From Helianthus annuus (lineage: Eukaryota; Streptophyta; Magnoliopsida; Asterales; Asteraceae), in assembly GCF_002127325.2 (NCBI RefSeq), contig NC_035440.2, positions 75,146,464 through 75,210,463 on the forward strand: DNA of 64,000 nt, read 5' to 3'. Positions 46,640-58,938 of this stretch are shown in pieces. Below the pieces are notes generated by a model. That model did not search any database. It was not told the DNA's origin and saw only the letters and a program-made list of their open reading frames with translations. How positions within the stretch are numbered: position 1 is the first letter of the stretch; every line of letters starts with the position of its first letter. Made by a program: the position numbers and the translations under genes.

Positions 46640-48668
46640 TGTGACAACCCGAGTTTTCAAGGTTCTTACTCGACACGTTAATTGCTTCGCACCGGTGTTT
46701 TTATAATTTGTTTGCATTGTAGTTATGTATGTTTGATAGGGGATGAATTCATTGTGTTATTGTTTGGTTGATGTTAGTATTCGAAGTGTCAGTTATAAAC
46801 TTGGTCCCACAAACTTCCCTCGTCAAACAATTAAACCTTAGACGTTCGCCATTATCTGTATCTGACGAAACCTTGGAGTTTCGCCACTATCATCACGACG
46901 AAACACTGGACTTTCGTCCAGTGGAGTGTTTTGTCGGGAACGGGCTTCGGCCCAATATTTACGTGGCCCAAACTGTGGTGTTTTATAACCCCTTATGATC
47001 TTTAGACGTAACCTAGAAACCCTAGAACTCTCTCCCTTGTATTCGACGGCAGATACCATTCTCTGGAAATTCTTGTGTTCCATCTCATAACCAGTTAGTC
47101 ACGATAACCCGATTCGATTTGTTTGCTATGCTGTGTGTGTAGATATCTATCATCATAAATGAATTGATTTGCTAAATGATTTGGTTATGATTGATGTTTG
47201 AATTGGAAATCATGTAATTAGGGTTGTACGATCTCATGTTAGTTTTGTGATTAGTTGATGTTATGAATATCAAGATAATGCTAATGGTCTGTCCATCTTG
47301 ACGTTCACTGTATGTGAGATAAAAACTGATTTATTGGTTGATGACCCATTTGATGATTAGCGTTGTGCGTTTCAGTGAATAGAATTATGTGTGGGAATGG
47401 GAAACTGTTATGATGTGGGTTTGTATTAGGGTTTTCAGAATTGTACGCTGTAACTGCTATAGATCCGTTTCTCATATTTGCTAATGTTTTAACTGATGTT
47501 TGACGAAACATCAGTGAGGTTTCGTCAAGTCTTGCATCGGCGAAAGTTAGGATTTTCGCCAAACCCCATCCCGACGAAACATATACATTTCATCATATGA
47601 TATACCGACGAAAGATAGTCTTTCGTTGTTGAGGAGTTTCGTCAGAGGGGATGGTGGCTAGAACAGTAAACATTTTGTAAGTATGTGTTGTATCTTGTTT
47701 ATGAAATGTAATAGTTACAGGATAACCTTACTGTTTAACAATAAGTGACATATACATGAGTTGAGGACTAGTGTGATAATTCGGTATATGTTGTATGCAA
47801 ACTGTGTAACCATATGTGAATTACTGCGTGCAAAGATGTGATTTGAATGACTATGAAACTGACATCGTTTGGTAACCATGGTAGGGCGGTTGACCAACTG
47901 GAAGTGTTACTAAAACATACCGAGCAAATCCAAGGTGAGTTCACAACTCTTGAGCATGCGTCCTGGTGGTTGGGACAGTCAATGGGTATCCCGGGGAGGG
48001 ATAAGTCTTTTGGGTAAAACAGGGATGTTGGATAATATTCTCACTCTATCATTCTCAAGTCCCATCTTTTGTTACCGGAGAGGTAGCAGGATATTAGTTG
48101 GGTAGCGCTACTTAGGTTTGGCACCCTCACCCCGTACCGGAGAGGACGGGTGTGAACTAATGACCCAGTCATACCCAATGCTCTGATAGGAGCACTGGGG
48201 AACGGGCAAAACATACATCAGGTGCCGTCTTGTTCGGTATCGAGATATTATCAACATTACTTTTGGATTATTAACAAACTGGATTAAACAATTGGTAATT
48301 AACGTTTTCGTAAAACTGTGAACTCACCAGCGTTGTCTGACACACTTGTTGCATGCTCGCTGGTCGTTAGGTACTTTGGATGGGAACTTACTATCTGGAT
48401 GGCTGGAGCGGTCATGGTCATGTCGCTGAGGATTACTTGAATGTTATTTAAACATTGTGACATTTGGTTTTATGGGAACACATTAAACAATGTTTTTCTT
48501 TTGCTTCCGCTAAATCTGATAACTCTTGTTAGACAATTATGAATGCTTAAATTAATAAACATAAACTTGGCGATGTTTTATCATTGGTTCAATATGATTG
48601 GTGGCTTAGATCTTGGTACGTCACATGTCCCACGGTGTTTCCGCATGTGGTATTTTAAGGGTGTGACA
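46640..48668 (+). repeat. 5' LTR of chromovirus C
   Basis: It begins TGTGACAACCCGAG and ends GGGTGTGACA (2,029 bp), followed by a primer site. It holds an array of GACGAAAC / GTTTCGTC words (46,860-46,940 and 47,500-47,645), including a long hairpin: CGACGAAACACT 46,896-46,907 pairs with AGTGTTTTGTCG 46,925-46,936, and CACTGGAC pairs with GTCCAGTG inside. A second cluster with a shared ACCGGAGAGG loop lies at 48,075-48,150. The short open frames inside are by-products. Confidence 0.8.
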
Positions 48669-48670
48669 GT

Positions 48671-48685
48671 TTGGTATCAGAGCAC
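48671..48685 (+). other. Primer-binding site of chromovirus C (initiator tRNA-Met)
   Basis: TTGGTATCAGAGCAC two bases after the LTR end. The last bases deviate slightly from the usual TGGTATCAGAGCC. Confidence 0.85.
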
Positions 48686-49215
48686 TGGTTATAGTGAACT
48701 AGGTTTTAAAACGTTTTTATAAAACCAGACTATAACCGAACTGTTTAGAAAGCGACCATGACACTCAGCTCCAGATTGCAAGGTTCGTCTCTCGTTTACT
48801 TATTGCATAGTATACTTAGTATACACTTATGTATAATGTTGCATGTGATTGCACACACTTAGCATGTCAGACTGAATACATGTGCGTTTACCTGAGTTAT
48901 GTGATTGATAGAGTCATTGTGCAATATCCTGTTACCTTTTCGTGGTTTACGTATGGTGTTTTGTTTACTTGCGAGAACTTGAGGAACCTTTTAGCATGAT
49001 TTGGGAGGAGCTGAGATAGACATGCAAATCGCATTGTAATTGTGGGTGCACACATAATAATAATGTTGGGTGCATGCAAGTCCCAGTGAGATCTAACAAG
49101 TGTGAAAGAGGTTCCGCTTTGTTGTCTGATGTACTTTGTAATCTGTAGAAGTTGTTGTGAGTTTAACTCCTACTTTTTCTCGACTCTTGACCCTTCCCTT
49201 CTCTTATATAGAATC
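48686..49215 (+). other. Leader of chromovirus C
   Basis: About 530 bp between primer site and gag start. No reading frame or repeat array is noted. Confidence 0.5.
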
Positions 49216-49870
49216 ATGAGCAGACGAGGTCACGGACGTGGTCACATTGCGATGACCCAGGCTGAGCTGACAAACCTAATTAACACACGTGTGGCTGAGG
49301 CTTTGGCAGCCTACCAAGCTGGTACAATATGTGCCAATTACTTTTGTTCTTGTGTCGCGTACACAACCCTTACCCCTGTAATGTATTTTCTTTCGTCCAT
49401 TAGGTCAGCAAGCACAACAAAACCGAAACAATCCACCTGCTTGTACGTTCAAGATGTTCATGGATTGTATGCCACAGACCTTCAGTGGGACTGAAGGGGC
49501 TGTAGGACTCCTGCGATGGTTTGAGAATGCAGAATCGGTGTTTGTGATGTGTAACTGTCCTGCTGGGGACAGAGTGAAGTATGCTACAGGCACACTTGAG
49601 GATGGTGCCCTGACATGGTGGAATGCCCAGGTTCAGATGTTGGGCATCGAGGTGGCAAATGCCACTACTTGGGACGATTTTAAGGAATTGATAAGGGAGG
49701 AGTATTGTCCTCGTGATGAGATTCAGAAACTGGAGAATGAGTATTATGATTTGAAGATGGTGGGATCCGAGATTGAGGCATACGTGAAATGGTCTCATGA
49801 GTTGGCTATCATATGCCCGAATTTGTCCCGACCTCCGCAGCGGAGAATAGAACTGTTCATCAAGGGATTA
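49216..49870 (+). pseudogene. Gag of chromovirus C with a probable intron, truncated
   Basis: Exon 1 (49,216-49,321) encodes MSRRGHGRGHIAMTQAELTN and the start of a coiled coil. An 82-bp segment with GT...AG ends (49,322-49,403) interrupts. Exon 2 (49,404-49,870) restores the frame with AYQAGQQAQQ, then NPPACTFKMFMD. The capsid follows: FSGTEGAVGLLRWFENAES, ALTWWNAQ, REEYCPRDEIQKLENEYYDL. Unspliced translation would shift frame and stop at 49,492-49,494. A copia LTR inserted at 49,871 ends the gene at LFIKGL, so the nucleocapsid and pol are absent from the window. Confidence 0.75.
49322..49403 (+). other. Candidate 82-bp intron inside gag
   Basis: Boundaries AGCTG|GTACAATATG and TCGTCCATTAG|GTCAGC. 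A pyrimidine-rich stretch precedes the acceptor. Removal restores a continuous gag frame at the expected place (the Gln-rich linker before the capsid). The related D and element 3 gags show no such interruption. Confidence 0.6.
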
Positions 49871-50248
49871 TGTTGGTGCACTACATCTGTCGACTTCGTC
49901 TTGGATCGAGTCATTCATTGTATTGTATAGATTAGGGCGCGTTTTACGAGAAAACTGGAAAGTATATGTGGTTAGGAAGATAGTTTCGCTTTTATGGCCC
50001 TAGGATATAGTTTCGCTTATTTGGTCAAGAATAGATCCGCTCATATGGACATGTCCATATGAGCGAAACCTTCATGTCTATATATAGTGAATCATTTGAG
50101 CGAAACTATAAGCATGATCTTGTATTCCACGCCGAAGTGCTGCCGGTGTGAAGAACTGTGTGTAATCGTGTGATAATCAATACAATCAGCAGTTTTAGTG
50201 AAGATTCAGCTGTTTCTACCTACATTTCTTGTAATTCCGCACCTGAAA
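49871..50248 (+). repeat. Copia-like LTR inserted in gag of C, cut by element D
   Basis: It starts TGTTGGTGCACTAC at 49,871, has a TATA (TCTATATATAG, about 50,077-50,087), and ends in GTAATTCCGCACCTGAAA where D's LTR begins. It contains inverted AGTTTCGCTT / GAGCGAAAC words and a perfect palindrome CATATGGACATGTCCATATG (about 50,042-50,061). The right terminus appears to be missing, probably because D inserted in it. D's TSD would then be TGAAA (50,244-50,248), whose partner is not in the window. Confidence 0.55.
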
Positions 50249-53200
50249 TGTCACACCCAGACCACGTATAACATGCAACCGCGGCGGAAACGTTGGGGAG
50301 TGTTGAGACAGAATTATTTGTTTCACAACCATGGCATACAAAGTTATATTTTATTTATCAAACAAACGTGTTACATTGTCTTCAAACAGGAAATAAAGAG
50401 TTTATAACATAATTAAACTAAGTCTATCTTCGTTTTATGTCTCTAAGGCACAGGTCCGCCCTAGTATCACAATCATCATCCTATGCGACAGCTCCTGAAA
50501 ACACATGTGAAAGTAGGTACGTCGGCATAAAAATGCCTGTGAGATACATAGGTTTTGTGAAAATAGAATTCATGACTTATGATTGAGAAAATGTTTAGTC
50601 ATGAACCTTGTAATTTGCTTTGTCTTGTAAATCATTTGAAAAACGATAAGATCAGATGATATGTATAATTAAATGTAAGGTTAAATGAATAACCTAGTAA
50701 AATGAGTTTGTATAAGATAAGTTGTTTGTAAAAATAATGTCTTGTGAAGAATATGTTATTTGTGTAAAACGTAATATGTCTAAACTGAAATGATTTAAAT
50801 AATGCTACGATAGGTAATATTATACAAACATTTATATATAGGAAGTACCAGCGGCGTATCCACCATGTTTGTATCATATTACATACGCCACGTTACTCAA
50901 ACCATTTACCCAAACCAACCACCAATGTAAATTGTTCATATATAAATCAATTGTCAAGTGTTATTGTGTAAACCATATCAAAATGTCCATGTCTAATGTA
51001 AACCACCAAATGTGTATATCAATGTCAAATTGTTTATGTTTAATGTAAATCATTGTAATGTGTATCCAAAATATCATGTATGGCATGTGAAAATATATCA
51101 ATTGGGCCATAGGTAAAATGCACAAAAACAGGGTATTGAATTAAACATAGTTTAAGTCAAAGTTATGTTTTGTGGAACAATTGCATGCTATACTGATACA
51201 AACATTTATGCGGTATTGTGAAAATTCATACATTCAAGCCTTTGTGACTGCGGTGATAGACCTTTAAACAAATTAAAGGTCTATATGTGTTATTGTTTAT
51301 CGAATTCGGTCATTCCTTCCAATCTAAACAAACCCGAGATTTTAGGAATGGGAGTTGTCAAGTCCTATGGTACCATTACCTACTAACGAGTGGCGTAGCT
51401 AATGTTCATGAATGTACATTGTATAATTTGAACAAACCAAATGTCATACCAAAATGTAAGCATGTGATGACTAACAATTGTACTAAGTATGCAACAAAGG
51501 ACATACATAGCATAAAATGTAATGTAAAGCAATGTACTAAGTATGCACACAATGGGCATACATAGCATGAAAATGTATTGTAAATCGATTGTACTAAGTA
51601 TGCACACAACGGACATACATAGCATAAACACAATGAAATCATGTACTATATATGTACTAATGAACATAATAAGCATATGATATGAAAACATTGAAAGCAT
51701 AAAAGTAACAAGTAGGCACATGTGTTCCACCCCAAAACAGTTTGGAAAACAGTAAAAGAGGGGTCTATGTACTCACCTGAGATTGCTTTGAAGTTCTTGT
51801 ATAATAACCAAATAATGCTAGAGATCACGGATATCGAACGACACCTAATATAGGTAACTATGTTAATATACCGGACCTAAATCGGAGGATCGGATAGTAT
51901 GCGGGTTCGTAAACCAAACGAGTATGGAGACTCGTGTAATATGGTTTAACAAAGCCTACATACTAAAATGAAACCTATCCTAAGTGCTTATGACCCATTA
52001 CGACCCGTTTAGGTAGCTTATGCTACCTTAACGCGTCGTTCGCATAAAACGCGTTTGGAACGCCTAACGTCATGACTATAAGGTATAACCTCGGAAGGTT
52101 ATTCCCTATACAACTATGGTCACCTAATGTGTTTGGTCGGATCCTAATGATCGACCAAATGGGTCGGGTCCGAAAGTATAAGCAATTGTTTAGATCGCTT
52201 ACCTTACGACCCTATATAAGCACTAAACTAAAAGTGACGAGCTAAGCATGTTAGAACATGCTTAATTAAGTTTAGAAAACAGGTTTGGTATCAAAACAAA
52301 CGGTTTTGATACCCACGAGTAGTTTGGTTACAAAATACGTAAGAATGCGCATTTTGGCCGAAACTACGACTCGTCACTGAGCCTAGATAACGTGGTAATC
52401 AGTAGGTATAGTCACTATGGACTATAACCATCGTGATCACGCTCACATTACGAAGTTCAAACGAACTTCGTGTTGACCATAGGCTGGTCAACGCAGAAAG
52501 TCAAACATAGTTTGACTTTAGGACTAGAAAGCGATTAAAAGAACGAAAGAACACTTACGAAGGGTCCCCAAAAGCTAATCTCGATCCAGGAGCTCAGGTA
52601 TGAAGCAAAGGCCTCAACTTAGAGCTTTAGATCAGATTTTGTGGGTTTTAACCAAAATGGGGGGGGGGTATTTATAGGAAAAGCAAGACCGTTAGGATCG
52701 TTTCTTGAATATCATGCCTTGATCTCATTCGTACACTTGTCAAAATGTTGTGGTACCAAAATGTGACTCCTACCCCAGAGATTGTGAAGAGGCATTGCCC
52801 CTTGGATGCTTGAAAGGCCATTTTCAGCAAGAAAAACGAGTTTCTGCATCTGCAGGGCTGACGCGGCCCGCATGAAGGTTGCCCCTAGGCTTACGCGGGT
52901 CGCCTGGAGGTTCTGATCAAAAACCAAGTTTCAAAAATGACAGTTTAGGTCCCTGTTATGGTATAAGGCCATTTCCGACACGTTCAAGGCCCGTTAAGCC
53001 ATCCTTAAGGCCCTAAAATGATGCCTAAACATTGAGGACATGAAACATGCTCAAAAATATGTCGGATGTTGGTTCGTTTGGCCGTACGATCGCGATGTTC
53101 GGTTAATTACGACGGAATGCGCATAAGCGCGAAAAACGATCCAAATTGCGTGACGAATGGATTTTTGACAAGCCAAACATTAAAACATAATATTATAATG

Positions 53201-53751
53201 CTTACATAAATTTTTGGATGTCCGGATGTATTCAGAACGTAAGTTATGCGCGAAAATGCAAACTTATGCACTTTTTGACACTTTTAGTCCCTAAATGATC
53301 CAAAAGTTTATTTTAGCATACCGAACCCCTCAAAGCCTATTTCTAAGCTATGTAAAGGATATTTATGGTATGTTTAACTTATGGACATGTTCCGGAATGT
53401 CTGTTTTAGTACGAATCGTCATACTTTCTCAGTTTGTCGGATTTAGTCCCTGTAAGCAAATTAACTTGTTTTTGCCATACCAAAGCCTTCAAAACTTATT
53501 TCTAAGTTATGTAAAGGTTATATAAGGTATGTTAAGTATATGTTGATGTTCCAGAGTATTTGTCGCATTAAACTGAGTACATTTACGCACCAGTTTACGT
53601 ATAATTCCCCAGAAAGCGATGTAGAGTAAAAAATCGAACAAAAGTCAAAACATGAAAAATGTAAAACATAACCAAACAAACATTGGGATCAAATAACTTT
53701 GTTTTATTGATAATTGAACTGTTCACAATGATTTCAAGCACAAATGTTACA
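50249..53751 (-). repeat. 3' LTR of chromovirus D
   Basis: Plus strand TGTCACACCC...AAATGTTACA, 3,503 bp. A TATA-like CCTATAAATACC is at 52,667-52,678 (minus), next to a run of about ten G. A tandem 54-57-bp repeat (three units from 51,479, 51,533 and 51,590, each with TGTACTAAGTATGCA) lies in the promoter-distal part. The AGTCTCCCCTACTTG tract at 53,751 is the reversed purine tract. Confidence 0.85.
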
Positions 53752-53785
53752 GTCTCCCCTACTTGTGGAAATTTCGTCCCGAAAT

Positions 53786-56700
53786 TTATTTAGAGGAAAC
53801 TCGTGGAAAAAGATGCGGATACTTTGCCTTCATTTGATCTTCGCATTCCCAAGTAAACTCGGGTCCACGTTTAGATTCCCAGCGAACCTTAACCAAAGGA
53901 ATGCGCTTGCGTTTGAGCCACTTGACTTCACGTTCCATGATTTCCACTGGTTTCTCAACAAATTCAGTGTTCTATCAACACGAATTTCATCAAGCGGCAT
54001 GTGGAGGTTATCATCAGCTAAACACCTCTTGAGATTGGACACGTGAAAGGTTGGATGTACATTTCCAAGTTCAGGAGGTAACTCAAGTCTGTAGGCTACC
54101 TTACCGATTCTTTCGACGATCTTGAATGGTCCAACGTATCTAGGGGCAAGTTTTCCTTTCTTTCCGAATCTGATCTCACCTTTCCAAGGTGAGACCTTAA
54201 GTAATACATGATCACCGACTTGAAAATCCAAGGGCTTGCGTTTTAGGTCCGCGTAACTCTTTTGACGGCTTCTAGTTGTCTGAAGGTTATCACAAACTTT
54301 CTTTACCTTATTAGTTGTCTCTAAAATGAGGGCAAGTCCAGTAAGTTGAGCTTCGCCGATCTCATTCCAGCAGACTGGTGAACGACATTTTCGACCATAG
54401 AGAGCCTCGAAAGGAGCCATGTTGATGCTGGAGTGATAACTGTTGTTGTAGGAGAATTCAATCAACGGAAGATGTGAATCCCAACTACCACCAAAATCGA
54501 TCACACAAGCTTTAAGCATATCCTCCAGAGTCTGGATTGTTCTTTCAGATTGACCATCCGTTTGCGGATGATAAGCTGTGCTCAGATTAAGTTGGGACCC
54601 CATAGTAGATTGCATGGTTCTCCAAAAATGAGAAGTGAAATGAGCATCTCTGTCAGAAATGATGTTCAAAGGAACACCATGTCGAGCTACAATTTCATCC
54701 ACATAGATTTTAGCAAGTTTGTCAGCCGAAAAATCCTCACGGATTGGCAAGAAATGCGCTGATTTAGTAAGACGATCAACAACTACCCAGATAGCATCGT
54801 GACCTTTCTTTGTGCGCGGGAGTTTAGTAATGAGATCCATAGTAATGTTTTCCCATTTCCAAACTGGGATCTCTGGTTGCTCCAATAAACCAGAAGGACG
54901 CTGATGTTCAGCCTTAACCTTGAGACAAGTAAGGCATTTTGATACATATAAGGCGATGTCTTTCTTCATACCAGGCCACCAATACTGAATACGAAGATCC
55001 TTATACATCTTATCTGAGCCAGCATGAATAGAATAACGAGACTTATGGGCTTCATCCATAAGCAAGGTATGAAGATTACCTTGGCTTGGGACCCACAAAC
55101 GGTCCCTGAAGTAATACGATCCATTGTCCTTCAGTCCAAGAGCAGGTGTTATGTGATAAGGAAATTCCTTATCCATCAAACCTTGTGAAACACAAGCTTG
55201 TTGAGCCTAAGAAATACGGGCTTGGATATCGGTTTGAGCTAGAATATCAGATTGAACACGAACACAATGAAGCTTAGTACGTTCCTTGCGACTCAAAGCA
55301 TCGGCTACGACATTCGCCTTACCAGGATGGTAGCGAATTTCGCAGTCATAGTCGTTTAGAAGCTCCACCCAACGTCATTGCCTCATGTTGAGTTCTTTCT
55401 GACTGAAGATATGCTGGAGACTTTTGTGGTCAGTGAAAACCACACATTTTGTACCGTACAAATAGTGTCTCCAAATCTTAAGAGCGAAGACAACTGCACC
55501 CAACTCAAGATCATGAGTGGTGTAGTTCTTCTCATGTATCTTCAACTGCCTCGATGCGTATGCTATGACTTTGTTTCTTTGCATCAGGACGCAGCCAAAG
55601 CCTAGTTTAGATGCATCGCAATACACGACGAAATCATCATTGCCCTCGGGCAAGGTTAGGACAGGCGTGTCGCAAAGTTTTTGTTTTAAAGTCAGGAATG
55701 CTTCCTCTTGCTTGAATCCCCATTCAAAGGGTTTGTTCTTCTGAGTTAGAGCAGTTAGAGGAACTGCAATCTTCAAGAAATTTTCAATGAAGCGGCGATA
55801 ATAACCCGCTAGACCAAGAAAAGAACAAACTTCAGTAGGAGTAGTAGGTGTATCCCAATCCTTAATCGCACTGATCTTGGAGGGATCTACATGAATACCT
55901 TGTTCGTTGACAATATGTCCTAAGAATTGAACCTCTTTAAGCCAGAATTCACATTTGGAGAATTTGGCGAAAAGTTGCTCTTTCTTTAGGAGTTCCAATG
56001 TAAGACGAAGATGTTGCTCATGATCGGCTCGCGTCTTAGAATATATCAAAATGTCATCAATAAAAATGATGATGAACTTATCCAAATAAGGTTTGAAGAC
56101 CCTATTCAATAAGTCCATGAAAACAGCAGGAGCATTAGTCAAACCGAATGGTATGACTGTGAACTCATAATGCCCATAACGAGTGCGGAAAGCTGTCTTG
56201 GGAATATCTTCTTCATGCACACGAAGTTGATGATATCCAGATCGCAGATCAATCTTTGAAAAATAAGAAGCGCCTTGCAATTGATCAAAGAGATCATCAA
56301 TGCGAGGTAGGGGGTATCGATTCTTGATGGTAAGCTTGTTAAGCTCACGATAATCGATACACATCCTAAAAGATCCATCCATTTTCTTGACAAAAAGAAC
56401 GGGAGCACCCCAAGGTGAAAAGCTAGGACGGATGAAACCTTTGTCAGAGAGTTCTTAGAGCTGCTTAGACAATTCCTGCATTTCAGACGGTGCAAGACGA
56501 TAGGGAGCTCTGGCAATGGGATTTGCACCAGGTATGAGATCAATACGGAACTCGACTTGGCGTGCTGGGGGTAGACCAGGTAAGTCTTTAGGGAAAACCT
56601 CAGAATAATCCCGAACGACAGGAATATCTTGAATAGATTTACCTTTGCCCTTATCTGCTACAAAATGTGCCAAAAAGGCCACATAGTTCTTTCGCAGATA

Positions 56701-58326
56701 TTTCCGAGCTTTAAAACAAGACATGAGCTTTAGACCACCAGCAGGTTTCTCACCACGAACTTGTAGGATCTCGCCTGTCGAAAGTGGCACACGAACAATC
56801 TTCTCGAAACAAATTACCTCTGTGCGATGCTTAGCTAACCAATCCATACCCACAATAACATCGAAGCTTCCAAGTTGCATAGGCGTGAGGTCAATAGGAA
56901 AAAGATGGTTGTTAAGGTTCAACTGGCAATTGCGGAGAACCGAATCAAGAACAATGGGTTCACCGCTCGCCACTTCTACTATCAATGTTTTACCTAGTTT
57001 CGTTCTAGACACGCGAAGCAATGGTTCAAAAGATAACGACGCAAAACTCTTATCGGCACCCGAATAAAAAAGAACAGATGCTGGCTGATTATTAATAAAG
57101 AACATACCGTTCACCACATTATCATCTGCTTGTGCCTCTTGTGCGTTCATGTTGAAGACTCGACCTCGAGCCTGAGCCTGATTCTGATTCTGGTTGGCTA
57201 GCCTTGGGCACCGGTTTCTGTAGTGGGTCAGATCCCCACAATTGTAGCACGAACCAGGAGGAAAATGAGGTCGTGCAGCTTGACCCTGTTGCTGAGCAGG
57301 AGGCTGAGCAACCTGTTGAACTGGGTTCTGAATTGCCTGATTCTGAGCAAAACGACAAACACCAGCAAGATGACCTGGCTTCCCACAGTTAGTACAGCTA
57401 CGGCACGGAAAATGCGGCTGATGGTGACCGTTGCATCTATTGCACAAAGGTGCATTCCCTGCATAAGGTTTCTTCGCTGGAGGCTGTGCGGGTTGGTTGG
57501 GAGCTGCCTGGTTAACCTGGGCAGTGACAGCAAAATTTTGGGAAGCCTTACGCTTCCTTAACCCCCTTGAGGAACCAGAATCCTTTCCCTTCTTGTTTTA
57601 ACCTTTCTTGCTATCTTCTTGGTCAGCTGCCTGCTTCTTACCCTTGTCACCCTTTTTGTGCAGTTTTCCCTTTCGAATCTGCGACTCAGTCAGTGTCGCT
57701 GCTAACTCGATCGCCTGACGGAGTGTGGTAGGGTTACTACCAGTGATGATGTCTTGTACCGAGTCAGGTAGGCCGTCGGTGTACCTTTCGATGGCCTTGT
57801 CGACTGGGGAAACCATTGTCGGGCAAAGCAAACTCAACTCCTCAAACCTATCAGTATATGCCCGGTGCTAGCCACTGTATTGTTTTAAGTCGTCAAACTC
57901 TTTCTCCAAAGCTTGCTGTTCATGACGAGGACAGAACTCCGTCATCATTAGTGCCCTAAGTTCAGCCCATGTCTGTGCTAGAGCAACTTCTGCACCGCGA
58001 TCCCTCATAACCCCGTTCCACCACGTAAGAGCCCTCTTCTGAAACACACTCGAAGAAAACTCGACCTTGCGATTGTCAGGACACTGCACGTGACGGAATG
58101 TATTCTCAATGCTCTCGAACCATTGAAGAAGCCCAGTTGCTCCTTCGGAACCACTAAACTTGACTGGTTTAGCCGAGTTAAAACTCTTGAAATTGCATGG
58201 AGCATTGTTGTTGTTGTTGGCTTGGTTCCATTGAGCAAAAAGATTTGGGAATTGAGCAGCCATTTGTTGTGCAATAATTTCTGCCAGTTCGGCAGTCGCT
58301 ATCTGGTTTTTGTGTCGAGGAGGCAT
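53786..58326 (-). pseudogene. Gag-pol polyprotein of chromovirus D with five nonsense codons
   Basis: Start ATG 58,324-58,326. All segments lie in one frame. Gag: FSGSEGATGLLQWFESIEN capsid, CTNCGKPGHLAGVC and CYNCGDLTHYRNRC knuckles. Protease: LFYSGADKSF (Asp to Tyr at the active site). [30 protein letters not shown]. RNase [11 protein letters not shown]. Integrase: KCLTC zinc end, [25 protein letters not shown]. Then GPF region and chromodomain-like tail. Stops: 57,868-57,870, 57,598-57,600, 56,455-56,457, 55,375-55,377 and 55,207-55,209, each explicable as CAG, CAA or CGA turned to TAG, TAA or TGA. A one-base deletion near 53,965 shifts the frame of the tail. Non-functional but very complete. 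Confidence 0.93.
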
Positions 58327-58938
58327 TCTAAAAGAGGAAAATATGAAAGGAAACGAGTGAGATGGTTGGATGAAGAGAATGAGATGAAGCCAAATCAACA
58401 AAAGCAAAGATGGTGGTTATTCGTCCGCATCGCAAAGCAAACAAGCGATACACAGTATCTAGTCAAAGTAAATGGGTCAAAAATAATGTATCGCGAAGAC
58501 ATGTTCGCCTATAAGTGAATACTCACCCCAAGAGTTCCCAGGTAAGAGTGACTGGTCCGATTAGGTGGATTTGTACGAACACTCTAGCCTTAGACAGAAA
58601 ACTCAGGGTACAGGCATTCACTCTTCCAGTTCGCACGTGTTCACACTATTAAAACCCGAAAACCTTGATGAGATTTTTGAAAATTCAAAGGGGTTCAAAA
58701 CCATTTAACAGAGGGTTCAAAACCTAGTAATCAATCATCCTAGAACAGATGATTAATTTTCAAAGAGTATTCGGAATCGATGTTCTCGTTGTGTTATCAC
58801 CTAAGGATAGGTGAAGTGCATGTTTTAAAATCTAAACACAAGATAACTTGTGTTAGGGTCCTAGAAAGTTATAGTCTAGGTCAAAGCATTACTAATAACC
58901 TAATTCCCTATAACCATTGGCTCTGATACCAACTCTTC
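58327..58938 (-). other. Leader and primer site of chromovirus D
   Basis: GGCTCTGATACCAAC (58,919-58,933) is the reversed initiator-Met primer site, six bases from the LTR. The leader (about 590 bp) is closely similar to that of element A on the opposite strand. No ORF of note. Confidence 0.8.

Noticed and set aside
10395..58935. GGCTCTGATACCA and TGGTATCAGAGCC stretches as tRNA-Met gene pieces
   Set aside because: They are retroelement primer-binding sites next to LTR ends. No full tRNA fold is present.
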